A stretch of DNA of 17,167 nucleotides from Flavobacteriaceae bacterium (GCA_019752245.1 JAIEMH010000182.1:1-17167); one strand, 5' to 3'; shown: positions 8,300 through 15,685, counted from the stretch's first letter. Numbers and translations are program-made. Notes: generated by a model not told the origin, from the sequence alone.

Positions 8300-9508
8300 T
8301 TAGTGTAAATTTTTATACATTCTATAAATACCAAAAAGCATTACAAATGAGGTTAAAAGTAGGTTGGCTATAAATGTCTTTTGGAACAAAGTGATTTTTT
8401 TTATGTTATTACTGTAGTATAACAAAGCCATTATATAGACCGGAACCAACCATCGCGCTTCTACATAAGAGATAATTATTAATGAAATAAGCGCAATCGT
8501 AACAAAAAGAATTAATGGAATATATAAATCATAATCAATCTTCCTTCTATATAATGAAAGCAATAAATGCAATAACGTCAATAAAATAATCAACCCTGTT
8601 GCTCTAACAGAATAAAACAAAACTTCTGCAAAATCCTTAAAAAATTCAGTCACTGTAAGCTTTACGTCAAACAACATGGTTGCTACAATTGTCTTAGGCA
8701 ACGAATCATCGCCATGCGCTTTTAGATAAGCATCCGTTTCTTTAAAAGAAGGATGCTGATGATTTTCCAGTTTACCAGCATTTACTAACAATTGTGCTAA
8801 ATACTGTCTTTGTCCCCAAGTAGAATGAATGCCTTTTGGCGGAACCTTATTGTCATAAGACAATGACTTATTTTTAACAAGAGAAGGCACGTTTATAAAA
8901 AGCAACAAAACAAATAAAAAGATAGGAACAAATAGCTTTCTAAAAAGATTATGCTTCTTTTTATAGATCAAAAAGAAAGAAATAAATACTGCTGGTAAAA
9001 AAATCAAAAACAACTCTCTGGTAAAAAAAGCCACCAACAAAGAACTCCAAAACATTGAATTTGAACCGCTTGACTTATCTTGCAACAGCAAGTAGGTCTC
9101 ACAAAAAAAGACTATAAAAGCAATGGTAAAAAGAACATCATTCGTTCCTATTAAATACCATCCTGTTGAACTAAAAAATAAAAGAATGTAATAAAATAGA
9201 CCATCCTCAACGATTTTCTTTTTTACAAAATATAAAAAAAGAAACCCAAACAATATAAAATTAACCAACCGCAAAGCGATAAAATCTTCAAATAAAAAGG
9301 AAAAAGGATAAACTAATATCATGTAGGGAATGGAGATTTTGTTTCCAATAGCATATACCCAACCATTATTTTTAATTAAATCAAGGTCGCTAAGAAAAAG
9401 CGCTTCATCGCCTGCACCTTTAGGTATATTGATGCAATAATAAAGCCCAAAAACAAACGTTATGATACTTAATACTTTAAAAAAATTAATTATTTTGCTA
9501 GTGATCAT
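8300..9508 (-). CDS. Multi-pass membrane protein, GT-C-type glycosyltransferase-like
   Basis: This 402-residue protein is very hydrophobic, with about ten predicted membrane segments (near residues 10-27, 60-77, 80-96, 104-118, 124-142, 152-182, 190-206, 302-320, 328-348 and 378-396). After the first segment lies a loop GAGDEALFLSDLDLIKNN (31-48). An acidic DE pair in the first extracytoplasmic loop is the hallmark of GT-C enzymes (ArnT/PMT/GT39-like), which take lipid-phosphate-linked sugars. VEARWLVPVYIM (349-360) near the end resembles the (R)Y-x-x-P-like element of the same group. A hydrophilic loop lies between about 208 and 290. An alternative is a Wzy-type O-antigen polymerase, which also has many segments and a large loop. 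The ATG at 9508 follows a 114-base gap. Confidence 0.6.
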   Translation of the reverse strand: MITSKIINFFKVLSIITFVFGLYYCINIPKGAGDEALFLSDLDLIKNNGWVYAIGNKISIPYMILVYPFSFLFEDFIALRLVNFILFGFLFLYFVKKKIVEDGLFYYILLFFSSTGWYLIGTNDVLFTIAFIVFFCETYLLLQDKSSGSNSMFWSSLLVAFFTRELFLIFLPAVFISFFLIYKKKHNLFRKLFVPIFLFVLLLFINVPSLVKNKSLSYDNKVPPKGIHSTWGQRQYLAQLLVNAGKLENHQHPSFKETDAYLKAHGDDSLPKTIVATMLFDVKLTVTEFFKDFAEVLFYSVRATGLIILLTLLHLLLSLYRRKIDYDLYIPLILFVTIALISLIIISYVEARWLVPVYIMALLYYSNNIKKITLFQKTFIANLLLTSFVMLFGIYRMYKNLH

Positions 9509-9622
9509 TTTACTTTTATTTTAAATTTATCAAACTATTTAACATATAAACTTCCAATTCTTCCACAGTCTAAATAAGGTACAAACTTCAAAAGACAAGA
9601 AAACTAGGCTGCAAGTAGGACA
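9509..9622 (-). other. Longest intergenic stretch (114 bases), nothing clear
   Basis: Between the neuC stop and the GT-C-like start lies AT-rich DNA. I see no TAnnTTTG promoter box, no convincing hairpin with a T-run, and no open frame of note. It may mark a break between two transcription units or simply be a spacer. Confidence 0.5.
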
Positions 9623-10746
9623 TTACAAATCCCTAAATTGCTTTTGATGATTAATATCCCAAATGCTGGAATCTTTTAAGGATTCTAAAAACAATTGGGC
9701 ACTGTTACCTTCTCCAAAATCAGAATTTGAATTTTGAATGGTATGCGCATCGATAATCTTCAAGGCTTTTAAAATACTTTCTTCAGAATAATCTACATTG
9801 ATAATATCGGCATGAACAGCTCTGTTTTGCTGGCGCGTTCCTATATTTATTATTGGAATTCCATAATAAGGCGCTTCTCGAATTCCGGCACTGCTGTTTC
9901 CTATTATAAATTGGGAATTCTTAAGCAAGGTTAAAAAATATTCAAAACGCAAGGAAGGAAAAATTCTAAAACGTGAATCCGCTTTAAGAGCTAAATATTC
10001 ATCTAGTATAACTGACTTCCCAAATCGTTATTCGGATAAATAACTACATAATTATGGGTATCGTTTTGCAAAGCAGCAACAAAATTTTGAGCATAGCGCT
10101 TCATATCCTTAGCTTCTGTAGTAACTGGATGAAACATTACAATACCATAGTCATCAAATGGAATTTGATAATACGATTTTGCAACTGCAATGGTGGGCAA
10201 ATCATTAGAAAACATAATATCGATATCAGGCGAACCAATGGTATAAATAGACGTTTTCATTTCACCCATTTGAACCAATCGTTTAGCCGCTTCATCATTA
10301 GAAACAAAGTGAATATGACTCAACTTTGAAACACTATGACGAATCAATTCATCTACCGTTCCCGATAATTCTCCGCCTTCAATGTGAGCTACTAAAATGT
10401 TATTTAACGAACCTACAATACCTCCAGCAAGCGTTTCTACTCTATCGCCATGAACTACAATCATCTCAGGACTAACCTCTTTACAGTAGCTAGACAAACC
10501 TTCAATAGTTTTCGCAAGCGTCAAATCCATAGTAGTTTCATGCGTGTGATTTTCAAAAGTGTGTACATTTTTGAAATTGCAACGTTCTATTTCTATTAAA
10601 GTATATCCATATTCTTTTTGCAAATGCATACCAGTTACAAAAACAAATACTTCAAATTCTGAATGGGCTTCAAGAATTGAAATAAGTGATTTTATCTTTC
10701 CAAAATCGGCTCTAGTACCTGTAAGAAATAGGATTTTTCTTTTCAT
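9623..10746 (-). pseudogene. neuC: neuC, UDP-GlcNAc 2-epimerase (hydrolysing), frameshifted
   Basis: The gene would encode NeuC, which converts UDP-GlcNAc to ManNAc, the first step of sialic acid synthesis. Two adjacent frames carry it. The first (10746 to 10003) has GTRADFGK (10-17), HGDR (99-102), HIEGGE (121-126), GSPDID (171-176) and YPNND (237-241), then stops at TAG after GSQLY. The other frame continues without a gap from about 10012 as VILDEYLALKADSRFRIFPS and carries the UDP-binding part: GNSSAGIREAPYYG, NIGTRQQNRAV and the typical end FGEGNSAQLF, stopping at 9623. Restoring one base near 10012 gives about 374 residues, normal for NeuC. The start ATG overlaps the TylF-like gene's stop by 1 base (TAATG). 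Known NeuC needs both domains, so as written it should be inactive; a sequencing or assembly error is the alternative. Confidence 0.92.
10003..10014 (-). other. Frameshift site in neuC
   Basis: Reading the minus strand, codons run GGA AGT CAG TTA TAC TAG (stop at 10005-10003). Moving one base back at the G of 10012 gives GTT ATA CTA GAT GAA TAT, which continues the NeuC protein. One base appears to be missing between about 10015 and 10010, most simply a G (CAG-GTT changed to CAG-TT). There is no homopolymer of three or more and no X XXY YYZ slippery heptamer, so programmed -1 frameshifting is unlikely. Confidence 0.9.
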
Positions 10747-11408
10747 TATTCTTTAACTAAATAAGAAATAGCATGTGAAAAAGGTAGTTTTTTAACAGCT
10801 GCTTTTCCTTTAAAAAAATCATCAACAGCTTTATTTGTTCCTGCAAAAGCGCCATAATCGTCTAGTATAATGATGCCTCCAGTAGTAACTTTATCATATA
10901 GTTTTTCTAAAATGTGCTTGGTAGGCTCATACAAATCAACATCAATATGCAAAAGTGAAATCTTTAAATGGGGATGCTTCTCTAAATAAGCATCCAACGT
11001 AACCAAAATATCACCTTTAATAATGTCGACATTTTTATTTAATCCTTGTTTATCAAGAAGTTCATTGATTTCTTCATAAGAAATACTTTTTCCTCCATTG
11101 GTTTCAGCAACAAAAGCATCTCTTTTATCTTTATCTTCTTCAAAATGAGCTTCTGGAAAATCACCAAAAATATCAAAACCAATTATTTTTCTACTGTTGG
11201 TTTGCTCCAATAAATCTCTAAATTTTATCCATCTAAAAAAGGAATTTCCTTTAAAAATTCCAAACTCTACAATCTCACCTCTAACAGTTGAAGTTTGCTT
11301 AAAAAGCTCCAAATGGGTAAGTATTTTACTAAAACGAGAAGGATCAGCAGTAGCATAAAATCCGTTTTCGTATTCAAATTTCCTGCTTAAATCGTATAAT
11401 TTATCCAT
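10746..11408 (-). CDS. TylF-like SAM-dependent methyltransferase
   Basis: This 220-residue protein resembles the TylF/macrocin O-methyltransferase group (cation-dependent sugar O-methyltransferases). The SAM site is EFGIFKGNSFFRW (48-60) and the ribose-binding region is IIGFDIFGDFPEA (75-87). LLHIDVDLYEPT (152-163, with D156 and D158) and ILDDYGAFAGTNKAVDDF (181-198, with D183 and D184) hold the acidic residues that bind Mg in this family. It sits between neuB and neuC with 1-base TAATG overlaps on both sides, so all three are very likely translated together. Methylation of the sialic acid, its ManNAc or CMP-linked precursor, or another hydroxyl of the glycan is inferred from this position only. 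The start ATG at 11408 is fixed by the overlap with the neuB stop. Confidence 0.85.
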   Translation of the reverse strand: MDKLYDLSRKFEYENGFYATADPSRFSKILTHLELFKQTSTVRGEIVEFGIFKGNSFFRWIKFRDLLEQTNSRKIIGFDIFGDFPEAHFEEDKDKRDAFVAETNGGKSISYEEINELLDKQGLNKNVDIIKGDILVTLDAYLEKHPHLKISLLHIDVDLYEPTKHILEKLYDKVTTGGIIILDDYGAFAGTNKAVDDFFKGKAAVKKLPFSHAISYLVKE

Positions 11409-12451
11409 TACTTAAAATCGTTATAGGTTAACTGTTCGTCGTTTGTAATATCTCGAGTAGCCTCTTTCCCAATTAAATCATCAAAATGTTCTGCTAAAAT
11501 GGCTCCTGTTCCTGGGCGTTTAACCCAAATATTTTCTTTGGTCAAGAGGGCTCCTTTTTTAATTGCTGCAATACTACAAACAGTTGCAAAAGCAAAATCA
11601 ATAGTTACCTGCTCTTCTTTGGCAGGTTCTTTTGTTCCACCACGCATTTGCCACATTTCATTAGAAGAAATAATTAATTCGGCAGTAGTTTTTTCGTCCA
11701 TACTACACACAATATCCGGACCAGTACGTTGCATGTGATCGGTAAAATGACGCTCTAAAATACTAGCACCAAGAGCAACAGCTCCAAGACAGGCAGTGTT
11801 GTTTAACGTATGGTCAGACAATCCAAAAACTTTATCTGGAAAAGCCTCATGCAATTGCGTCATAGCGCCAAATCGAACCAGATGAATTGGTGTTGGATAT
11901 AAATTGGTAGTGTGCAACAACGCAACCGGAATATGGTGTTTATCAAAAATAGCAACAGCTTTGCGAACACTTTCTATGGTATTCATGCCAGTGCTCAAAA
12001 TTACCGGTTTACCAAACGAACAAATGTGCTCTAAAAGTGGATAATTATTGCATTCTCCCGAACCAATTTTATAGGCTGGAATATCAAATTTCTTCAATCT
12101 CTCGGCAGCAGCTCTAGAAAATGGTGTGGATATAAAAATCATTCCCTTGCTTTCAACATAGTTTTTCAATGCCAGTTCGTCGGCCTCATTTAAAGAACAT
12201 CGTTCCATTATTTCATAAATAGAAACATCGGCATTACCTGGAATTACTTTCTTGGCAGCACCACTCATCTCATCGGCAACAATATGTGTTTGATGTTTTA
12301 CCATTTCAACGCCAGCGCGCTTGGCTGCATCAACCATCTGTTTGGCAACGTCTAGCGAACCTTCATGGTTGATTCCGATTTCGGCAATTACTAGTGGCGG
12401 AAAATCAGGTCCTATTTTTCTTCCTGCAATTTCTATATAGTTTGATTTCAT
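11408..12451 (-). CDS. neuB: N-acetylneuraminate synthase NeuB
   Basis: NeuB condenses ManNAc with phosphoenolpyruvate to form Neu5Ac. The 347 residues match the usual length and layout: a TIM barrel (about 15-275) and a C-terminal antifreeze-like SAF domain (about 285-347). The barrel has IAEIGINHEG (22-31) with E24, VKHQTHIVADEM (51-62), TPFSRAA (109-115), KIGSGECNNYP (128-138), GLSDHT with H214, ERHFTD with H235 (the expected metal-binding His pair) and GPDIVCSM with D246. R312 in WVKRPGTG lies where the SAF arginine contacts the N-acyl group in the meningococcal enzyme. From memory the whole sequence reads close to meningococcal NeuB (SiaC), favouring true Neu5Ac over legionaminic or pseudaminic acid synthases. 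It precedes the TylF-like gene with a 1-base overlap and follows neuA by 12 bases. Confidence 0.95.
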   Translation of the reverse strand: MKSNYIEIAGRKIGPDFPPLVIAEIGINHEGSLDVAKQMVDAAKRAGVEMVKHQTHIVADEMSGAAKKVIPGNADVSIYEIMERCSLNEADELALKNYVESKGMIFISTPFSRAAAERLKKFDIPAYKIGSGECNNYPLLEHICSFGKPVILSTGMNTIESVRKAVAIFDKHHIPVALLHTTNLYPTPIHLVRFGAMTQLHEAFPDKVFGLSDHTLNNTACLGAVALGASILERHFTDHMQRTGPDIVCSMDEKTTAELIISSNEMWQMRGGTKEPAKEEQVTIDFAFATVCSIAAIKKGALLTKENIWVKRPGTGAILAEHFDDLIGKEATRDITNDEQLTYNDFK

Positions 12452-12463
12452 TTATTGTAACGA

Positions 12464-13132
12464 TTAGGCATTAAAATGATTTAATAAATAGTTGGCGTAG
12501 TCCAAATCTTCTTGGGTATCGATATCCACCTTAGCAAAAATATGATTTACTACCAATGGGAAAGCATTTTCTGTAATTATTTTATCATCAAGAATGGACT
12601 TAGCTTTTGTAATATACAATAAGCCATTTTCAAAAAATAGTGGTTCCAAATCTTGACTTCGTTGCCCAATCTCATAATTGAATGGAATAAATTTAGAGTC
12701 AACAATTTTTCCGAACTTATGATGGTTTTGTGAAACGGTGAACAAACTATCGGAACTGGTTTCTTGAAAGGCAGCAAAACATTCTTTCAATAAATCTTCC
12801 GGCCTTAGCGGATTAGTAGGTTGCAACAAAACCACGTTCTCAATGGTTTCTTTTATAGAGTGCAAAACATGCTGCAACGAAGTAAGGGTTGGCTCTAAAT
12901 CACCTGAAATTGACATGGGTCTATCAATTACTTTGGCACCAAATTGCAAGGCTACTTCTTTAATTTTTTCATCATCAGTAGAAACATAAATGGCATCAAT
13001 AACATCACTATTAGCTTGAGCATACAAAATGCTATGCACCAACAAAGGATAAGTTCCTAACGGAAGAATATTTTTATTAGGCAACCTCTTAGAGCCACCA
13101 CGCGCTGGAATTATGGCAATAGTTTTACTCAT
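12464..13132 (-). CDS. neuA: CMP-sialic acid synthetase (cytidylyltransferase) NeuA
   Basis: This 222-residue protein activates sialic acid with CTP to give CMP-sialate, the donor for sialyltransferases. The nucleotide-binding motif IIPARGGSKRLPNKN (7-21) is the signature of the CMP-NeuAc synthetase family. VSTDDEKI (50-57), LLQPTNPLR (102-110), ENGLLYITK (168-176) and VDIDTQEDLDYA (202-213) are also in the expected order, including the metal-binding Asp residues of the last motif. Legionaminate and pseudaminate cytidylyltransferases share these motifs; the neighbouring Neu5Ac-type NeuB favours Neu5Ac. The start overlaps the end of the acetyltransferase gene by 8 bases, so translation is probably coupled. 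The protein has no extra domain such as the esterase found in some NeuA fusions. Confidence 0.92.
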   Translation of the reverse strand: MSKTIAIIPARGGSKRLPNKNILPLGTYPLLVHSILYAQANSDVIDAIYVSTDDEKIKEVALQFGAKVIDRPMSISGDLEPTLTSLQHVLHSIKETIENVVLLQPTNPLRPEDLLKECFAAFQETSSDSLFTVSQNHHKFGKIVDSKFIPFNYEIGQRSQDLEPLFFENGLLYITKAKSILDDKIITENAFPLVVNHIFAKVDIDTQEDLDYANYLLNHFNA

Positions 13133-13769
13133 AGATACTACCTTTATTGAGAAAATTTTTAAAAAAAAGTGGTTTGATTTTTTCTAACGCATCCGTTGAC
13201 AAATTCCACCATTGCAAAGCCTCTAGTTCAGCAATGATTTCGTCTGAAAATCTTTTTTTAATTTCCTTGGCTGGCACTCCTGCAACAATAGCATAAGGTG
13301 CAACATCTTTAGTAACAACAGCACCTGCAGCAAGTATAGCGCCATTGCCAATGGTAACAGTACCCACAATAATTACATTGTGACCAATCCATACATCATT
13401 ACCAATGTTAATTTCGTTTTCCTCTTTTAGTTGTTTCAATTCGCCGTTAAACAAATGGTTATTGATGTAGGTAGACATAAAACTAACAGGATGATTTGTA
13501 GCATGTAAGGCAACATCAGCGCCTATTTGACAATAGTTACCAATAGTGATTTTTCCTGCTAACAAATTATTATAGCCTAAAGTTGTAGCGTAGCCAATTT
13601 TAATTTTACCCGAAAAATTACACCGATCTGGAACTGCATTTTTTCCTGCGAAAGTTACATTTTGAAGTCCTCTAGAAAATCCAGTAAAAACAACTTCTCC
13701 TCTATTCTCCGTTGTATTCAGAAAATAATAAAGTACTTTTTTAATAAAAATTCTAAATTTTTGCAGCAT
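13125..13769 (-). CDS. CatB-like hexapeptide-repeat O-acetyltransferase
   Basis: This 214-residue protein is a left-handed beta-helix acetyltransferase of the xenobiotic (CatB/VatD) branch. Hexapeptide-type turns are seen at about 52-90 (IKIGYATTLGYNN, KITIGNYCQIGAD) and 120-165 (INIGNDVWIGHNVIIVGTVTI and on to the AILAAGAVVTKDVAP run). ALHATNHPVS (87-96) holds the likely catalytic and pocket His residues (H89 and H93), and VAGVPAKEIKKRFSDE and LQWWNLS (186-192) are the typical C-terminal marks. It uses acetyl-CoA to acetylate a hydroxyl. Its position directly before neuA with an 8-base overlap makes O-acetylation of the sialic acid or of CMP-sialate an attractive guess, but other glycan sugars are equally open. 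It is distinct from the NeuD type, and no NeuD-like PglD domain is seen. Confidence 0.85.
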   Translation of the reverse strand: MLQKFRIFIKKVLYYFLNTTENRGEVVFTGFSRGLQNVTFAGKNAVPDRCNFSGKIKIGYATTLGYNNLLAGKITIGNYCQIGADVALHATNHPVSFMSTYINNHLFNGELKQLKEENEINIGNDVWIGHNVIIVGTVTIGNGAILAAGAVVTKDVAPYAIVAGVPAKEIKKRFSDEIIAELEALQWWNLSTDALEKIKPLFFKNFLNKGSIYE

Positions 13770-13773
13770 AATT

Positions 13774-14763
13774 TTATGAAATAATTTTTACTTTTTTAAG
13801 CAATGATACTACTTTATTTTTTAAAAAATAAGGAACTACGGCAGAGGAAAAAGTTGCTGTTTTAAAAGGTAAATCCGAAAAAGTAAAAGCTGCTTCTTGG
13901 AAGTTTTCAAGACCTTCAAGCTTTTCATCAGACCATTCCTTTTCTAGTACATTTCCCATATGCCAAACATAAGCTTTTGGTGAAGACAACCTCCAAAGAC
14001 CCGTTTTATCAAATGGAGTATCCAGATAAACCGTTTCTGAACCTCCAGAAACACCAACAGTCGAATAGTCTTTAGGAACATATTTTAGAGTAGGTGTTTT
14101 TCTTATAGTACAACAAAAATGGCCTGCGCCTATAATATAGTGATGGCTTGAACCAACACATAAAACAGTAGAATTAAAAAGCGCATCGGTATGCGCGGCA
14201 GCTTTTCCTATGCTTTTATGAAAATGAGCTAAATCTTCATAACTACATACTTGATTGGTTTTTCGTTTTTTAAACAACAACAAATTACGCAACAAAGTAG
14301 AATCAGCATGACTGTAATGAGAAGGTGTTGGATTCATAGAGACAAAACCAGCTTTGTCAACATTCTTAAACATAGAATAGGTTTGTTGCAACCAACCTTT
14401 ATCAAAGAAAACATCAGCATCTGAATAAGTTATAAATTCCTCAAAACTAGCACGTGTTTCTGTGATAATGGCATTCATTTTACCAACATTTTCTTTGTTG
14501 AAAACAGCCCTATCAATCTTTTTCGCCTCCCACAGTTCAAAAATATACTGATTCACCTCCTGTGAAGAGGCATTGGAAATTATAGAAACAGCCGTATCAG
14601 TAGTAATAGTCTTTAATAAAGACGTAATACAAACCTTAAAAACGTTAAACGCATCAGCAAAATAACCCTCAGCATTGGGTATATATACAGGAATTATTAC
14701 CCTATGAGACGTTAGGGCAACATCTATTTTTTTATGATTATTGGGATTACTTCCTATTCTCAT
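13774..14763 (-). CDS. GT-A (GT2-like) glycosyltransferase
   Basis: This 329-residue protein is read as a GT-A glycosyltransferase. The strongest evidence is YSDADVFF (113-120), a DXD metal-binding motif, preceded by NKENVGKMNAI (89-99), which matches the GT2 N-x-G-x-x-x-A region. VIIPVYIPN (22-30) is close to the usual GT2 opening, and VWHMGNVLEKEW (266-277) lies where GT2 acceptor-site residues are common. The ATG at 14763 gives MRIGSNPNN and overlaps the epimerase gene end by 17 bases. A TTG at 14772 would add three residues and lengthen the overlap, so I prefer the ATG. Its sugar donor is not known, and it is a second candidate for the enzyme that uses CMP-sialate, with no sialyltransferase motif to support that. 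Confidence 0.75.
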   Translation of the reverse strand: MRIGSNPNNHKKIDVALTSHRVIIPVYIPNAEGYFADAFNVFKVCITSLLKTITTDTAVSIISNASSQEVNQYIFELWEAKKIDRAVFNKENVGKMNAIITETRASFEEFITYSDADVFFDKGWLQQTYSMFKNVDKAGFVSMNPTPSHYSHADSTLLRNLLLFKKRKTNQVCSYEDLAHFHKSIGKAAAHTDALFNSTVLCVGSSHHYIIGAGHFCCTIRKTPTLKYVPKDYSTVGVSGGSETVYLDTPFDKTGLWRLSSPKAYVWHMGNVLEKEWSDEKLEGLENFQEAAFTFSDLPFKTATFSSAVVPYFLKNKVVSLLKKVKIIS

Positions 14764-15685
14764 AATGATCAATTAGTTTTTTTATACCAACCTCTAGCGA
14801 CACTAAATCTCTTTTAAGGATGCCTTTCATTTTAGAAGTATCAGGACAACGTCTTGTCATATCGCCTTCTTCAAGAGCCGGCAGATGAATAATCGTTGAT
14901 TTTGATTGGGTAACTTCAATAACCTTTTTAGCCAAATCCAAAATGGTCATTTCTTTATCGCTTCCTATATTTAAAACATCATTTTTACAATCATCACTCA
15001 ACATAGCTTTGATACACGTATCAATATTATCATCTACATAACAAAAAGAGCGCGTTTGCAAACCATCACCATATAGTGTTATTGGTTCATTCTTTAAAGC
15101 AGCTTTTATAAATCTTGGTACAACAAAATCTTCACTTTGATTAGGTCCATAGGTATTAAAAAATCGAAATATGGTATACTCCAAACCATACTCTTGATAG
15201 TACGATTTAAAAAAAGCTTCACCTACATTTTTAACAATAGCATAAGGCAACCTAGAGTTCAATGGTGTCGTATTTTCGTTCTGAGGAATTTCAAAGGGCT
15301 CACCATAAACTTCTGAAGAACTAGAATAAAAAACACGCTTAACACCCGAATTTTTAGATAACGAAAGTACGTTTTTAATACCTTCAATATCATTCAAAAC
15401 CATTATAGGGTTTTCCAACGTTCGCTTTACACCAACAACAGCAGCATAATGAAACACATAATCAAAATTATACCTACCAAAAATAGGAACTATATCATTA
15501 TAATTATTAGCATCTGCTTTGATAAATTTCACATTATCTTTAACAGGTACTTTTCCTATACTTCCTGTAGACAAGTTGTCAACAATAACAATGAAATTAT
15601 CTTTATTCTCAGCCAATGTATTGGCTAATGCACTTGCAACGTTTCCTGCACCACCTGTTATAAGGATGTTTATTTTACTAATCAT
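14747..15685 (-). CDS. NAD-dependent nucleotide-sugar epimerase/dehydratase (extended SDR)
   Basis: This 312-residue protein is an extended short-chain dehydrogenase acting on a nucleotide sugar. The NAD site is TGGAGNVAS (10-18), with Phe-Ile replaced by Asn-Val in the usual TGGAGFIG pattern, and D36 as the adenosine-binding acid. The catalytic set is SSSSEVYGEP (121-130) with E125, Y148 and K152 in YAIVK, followed by FRFFNTYGPNQ (173-183) and TRSFCYVDD (211-219). GDMTRRCPDTSK (274-285) is the end motif seen in UDP-glucuronate decarboxylase-like and related enzymes. The Glu in the SEVYG motif favours a 4,6-dehydratase or UDP-glucuronate decarboxylase-like reaction over a plain UDP-galactose 4-epimerase, but I cannot settle this. 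It probably supplies a sugar donor for the neighbouring glycosyltransferases. Confidence 0.85.
   Translation of the reverse strand: MISKINILITGGAGNVASALANTLAENKDNFIVIVDNLSTGSIGKVPVKDNVKFIKADANNYNDIVPIFGRYNFDYVFHYAAVVGVKRTLENPIMVLNDIEGIKNVLSLSKNSGVKRVFYSSSSEVYGEPFEIPQNENTTPLNSRLPYAIVKNVGEAFFKSYYQEYGLEYTIFRFFNTYGPNQSEDFVVPRFIKAALKNEPITLYGDGLQTRSFCYVDDNIDTCIKAMLSDDCKNDVLNIGSDKEMTILDLAKKVIEVTQSKSTIIHLPALEEGDMTRRCPDTSKMKGILKRDLVSLEVGIKKLIDHYENRK

Noticed and set aside
9623..9952. Separate small gene starting at TTG 9952
   Set aside because: It is the C-terminal half of NeuC. The same frame stays open and NeuC-like upstream of 9952 up to about 10012, so the TTG is an internal Leu codon.
10003..10020. 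Programmed -1 ribosomal frameshift making full-length NeuC
   Set aside because: There is no slippery heptamer (sequence GGAAGTCAGTTATAC) and no evident stem just downstream. NeuC is not known to use recoding.
12577..12777. Minus-strand 66-codon open frame inside neuA
   Set aside because: It is in a different frame within the clear NeuA coding sequence and has no sign of independent coding.
11408..13132. Legionaminic or pseudaminic acid pathway
   Set aside because: NeuA and NeuB families overlap with these, but no dehydratase/aminotransferase/acetyltransferase set (LegB/C/H or PseB/C/H) is in view. The NeuB reads as Neu5Ac type and a NeuC is present. It could still change if such genes lie outside the window.
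14764..14772. Upstream TTG start for the GT-A gene 13774-14763
   Set aside because: It would lengthen the overlap with the epimerase gene for three extra residues (MIIM), while an ATG is available at 14763.
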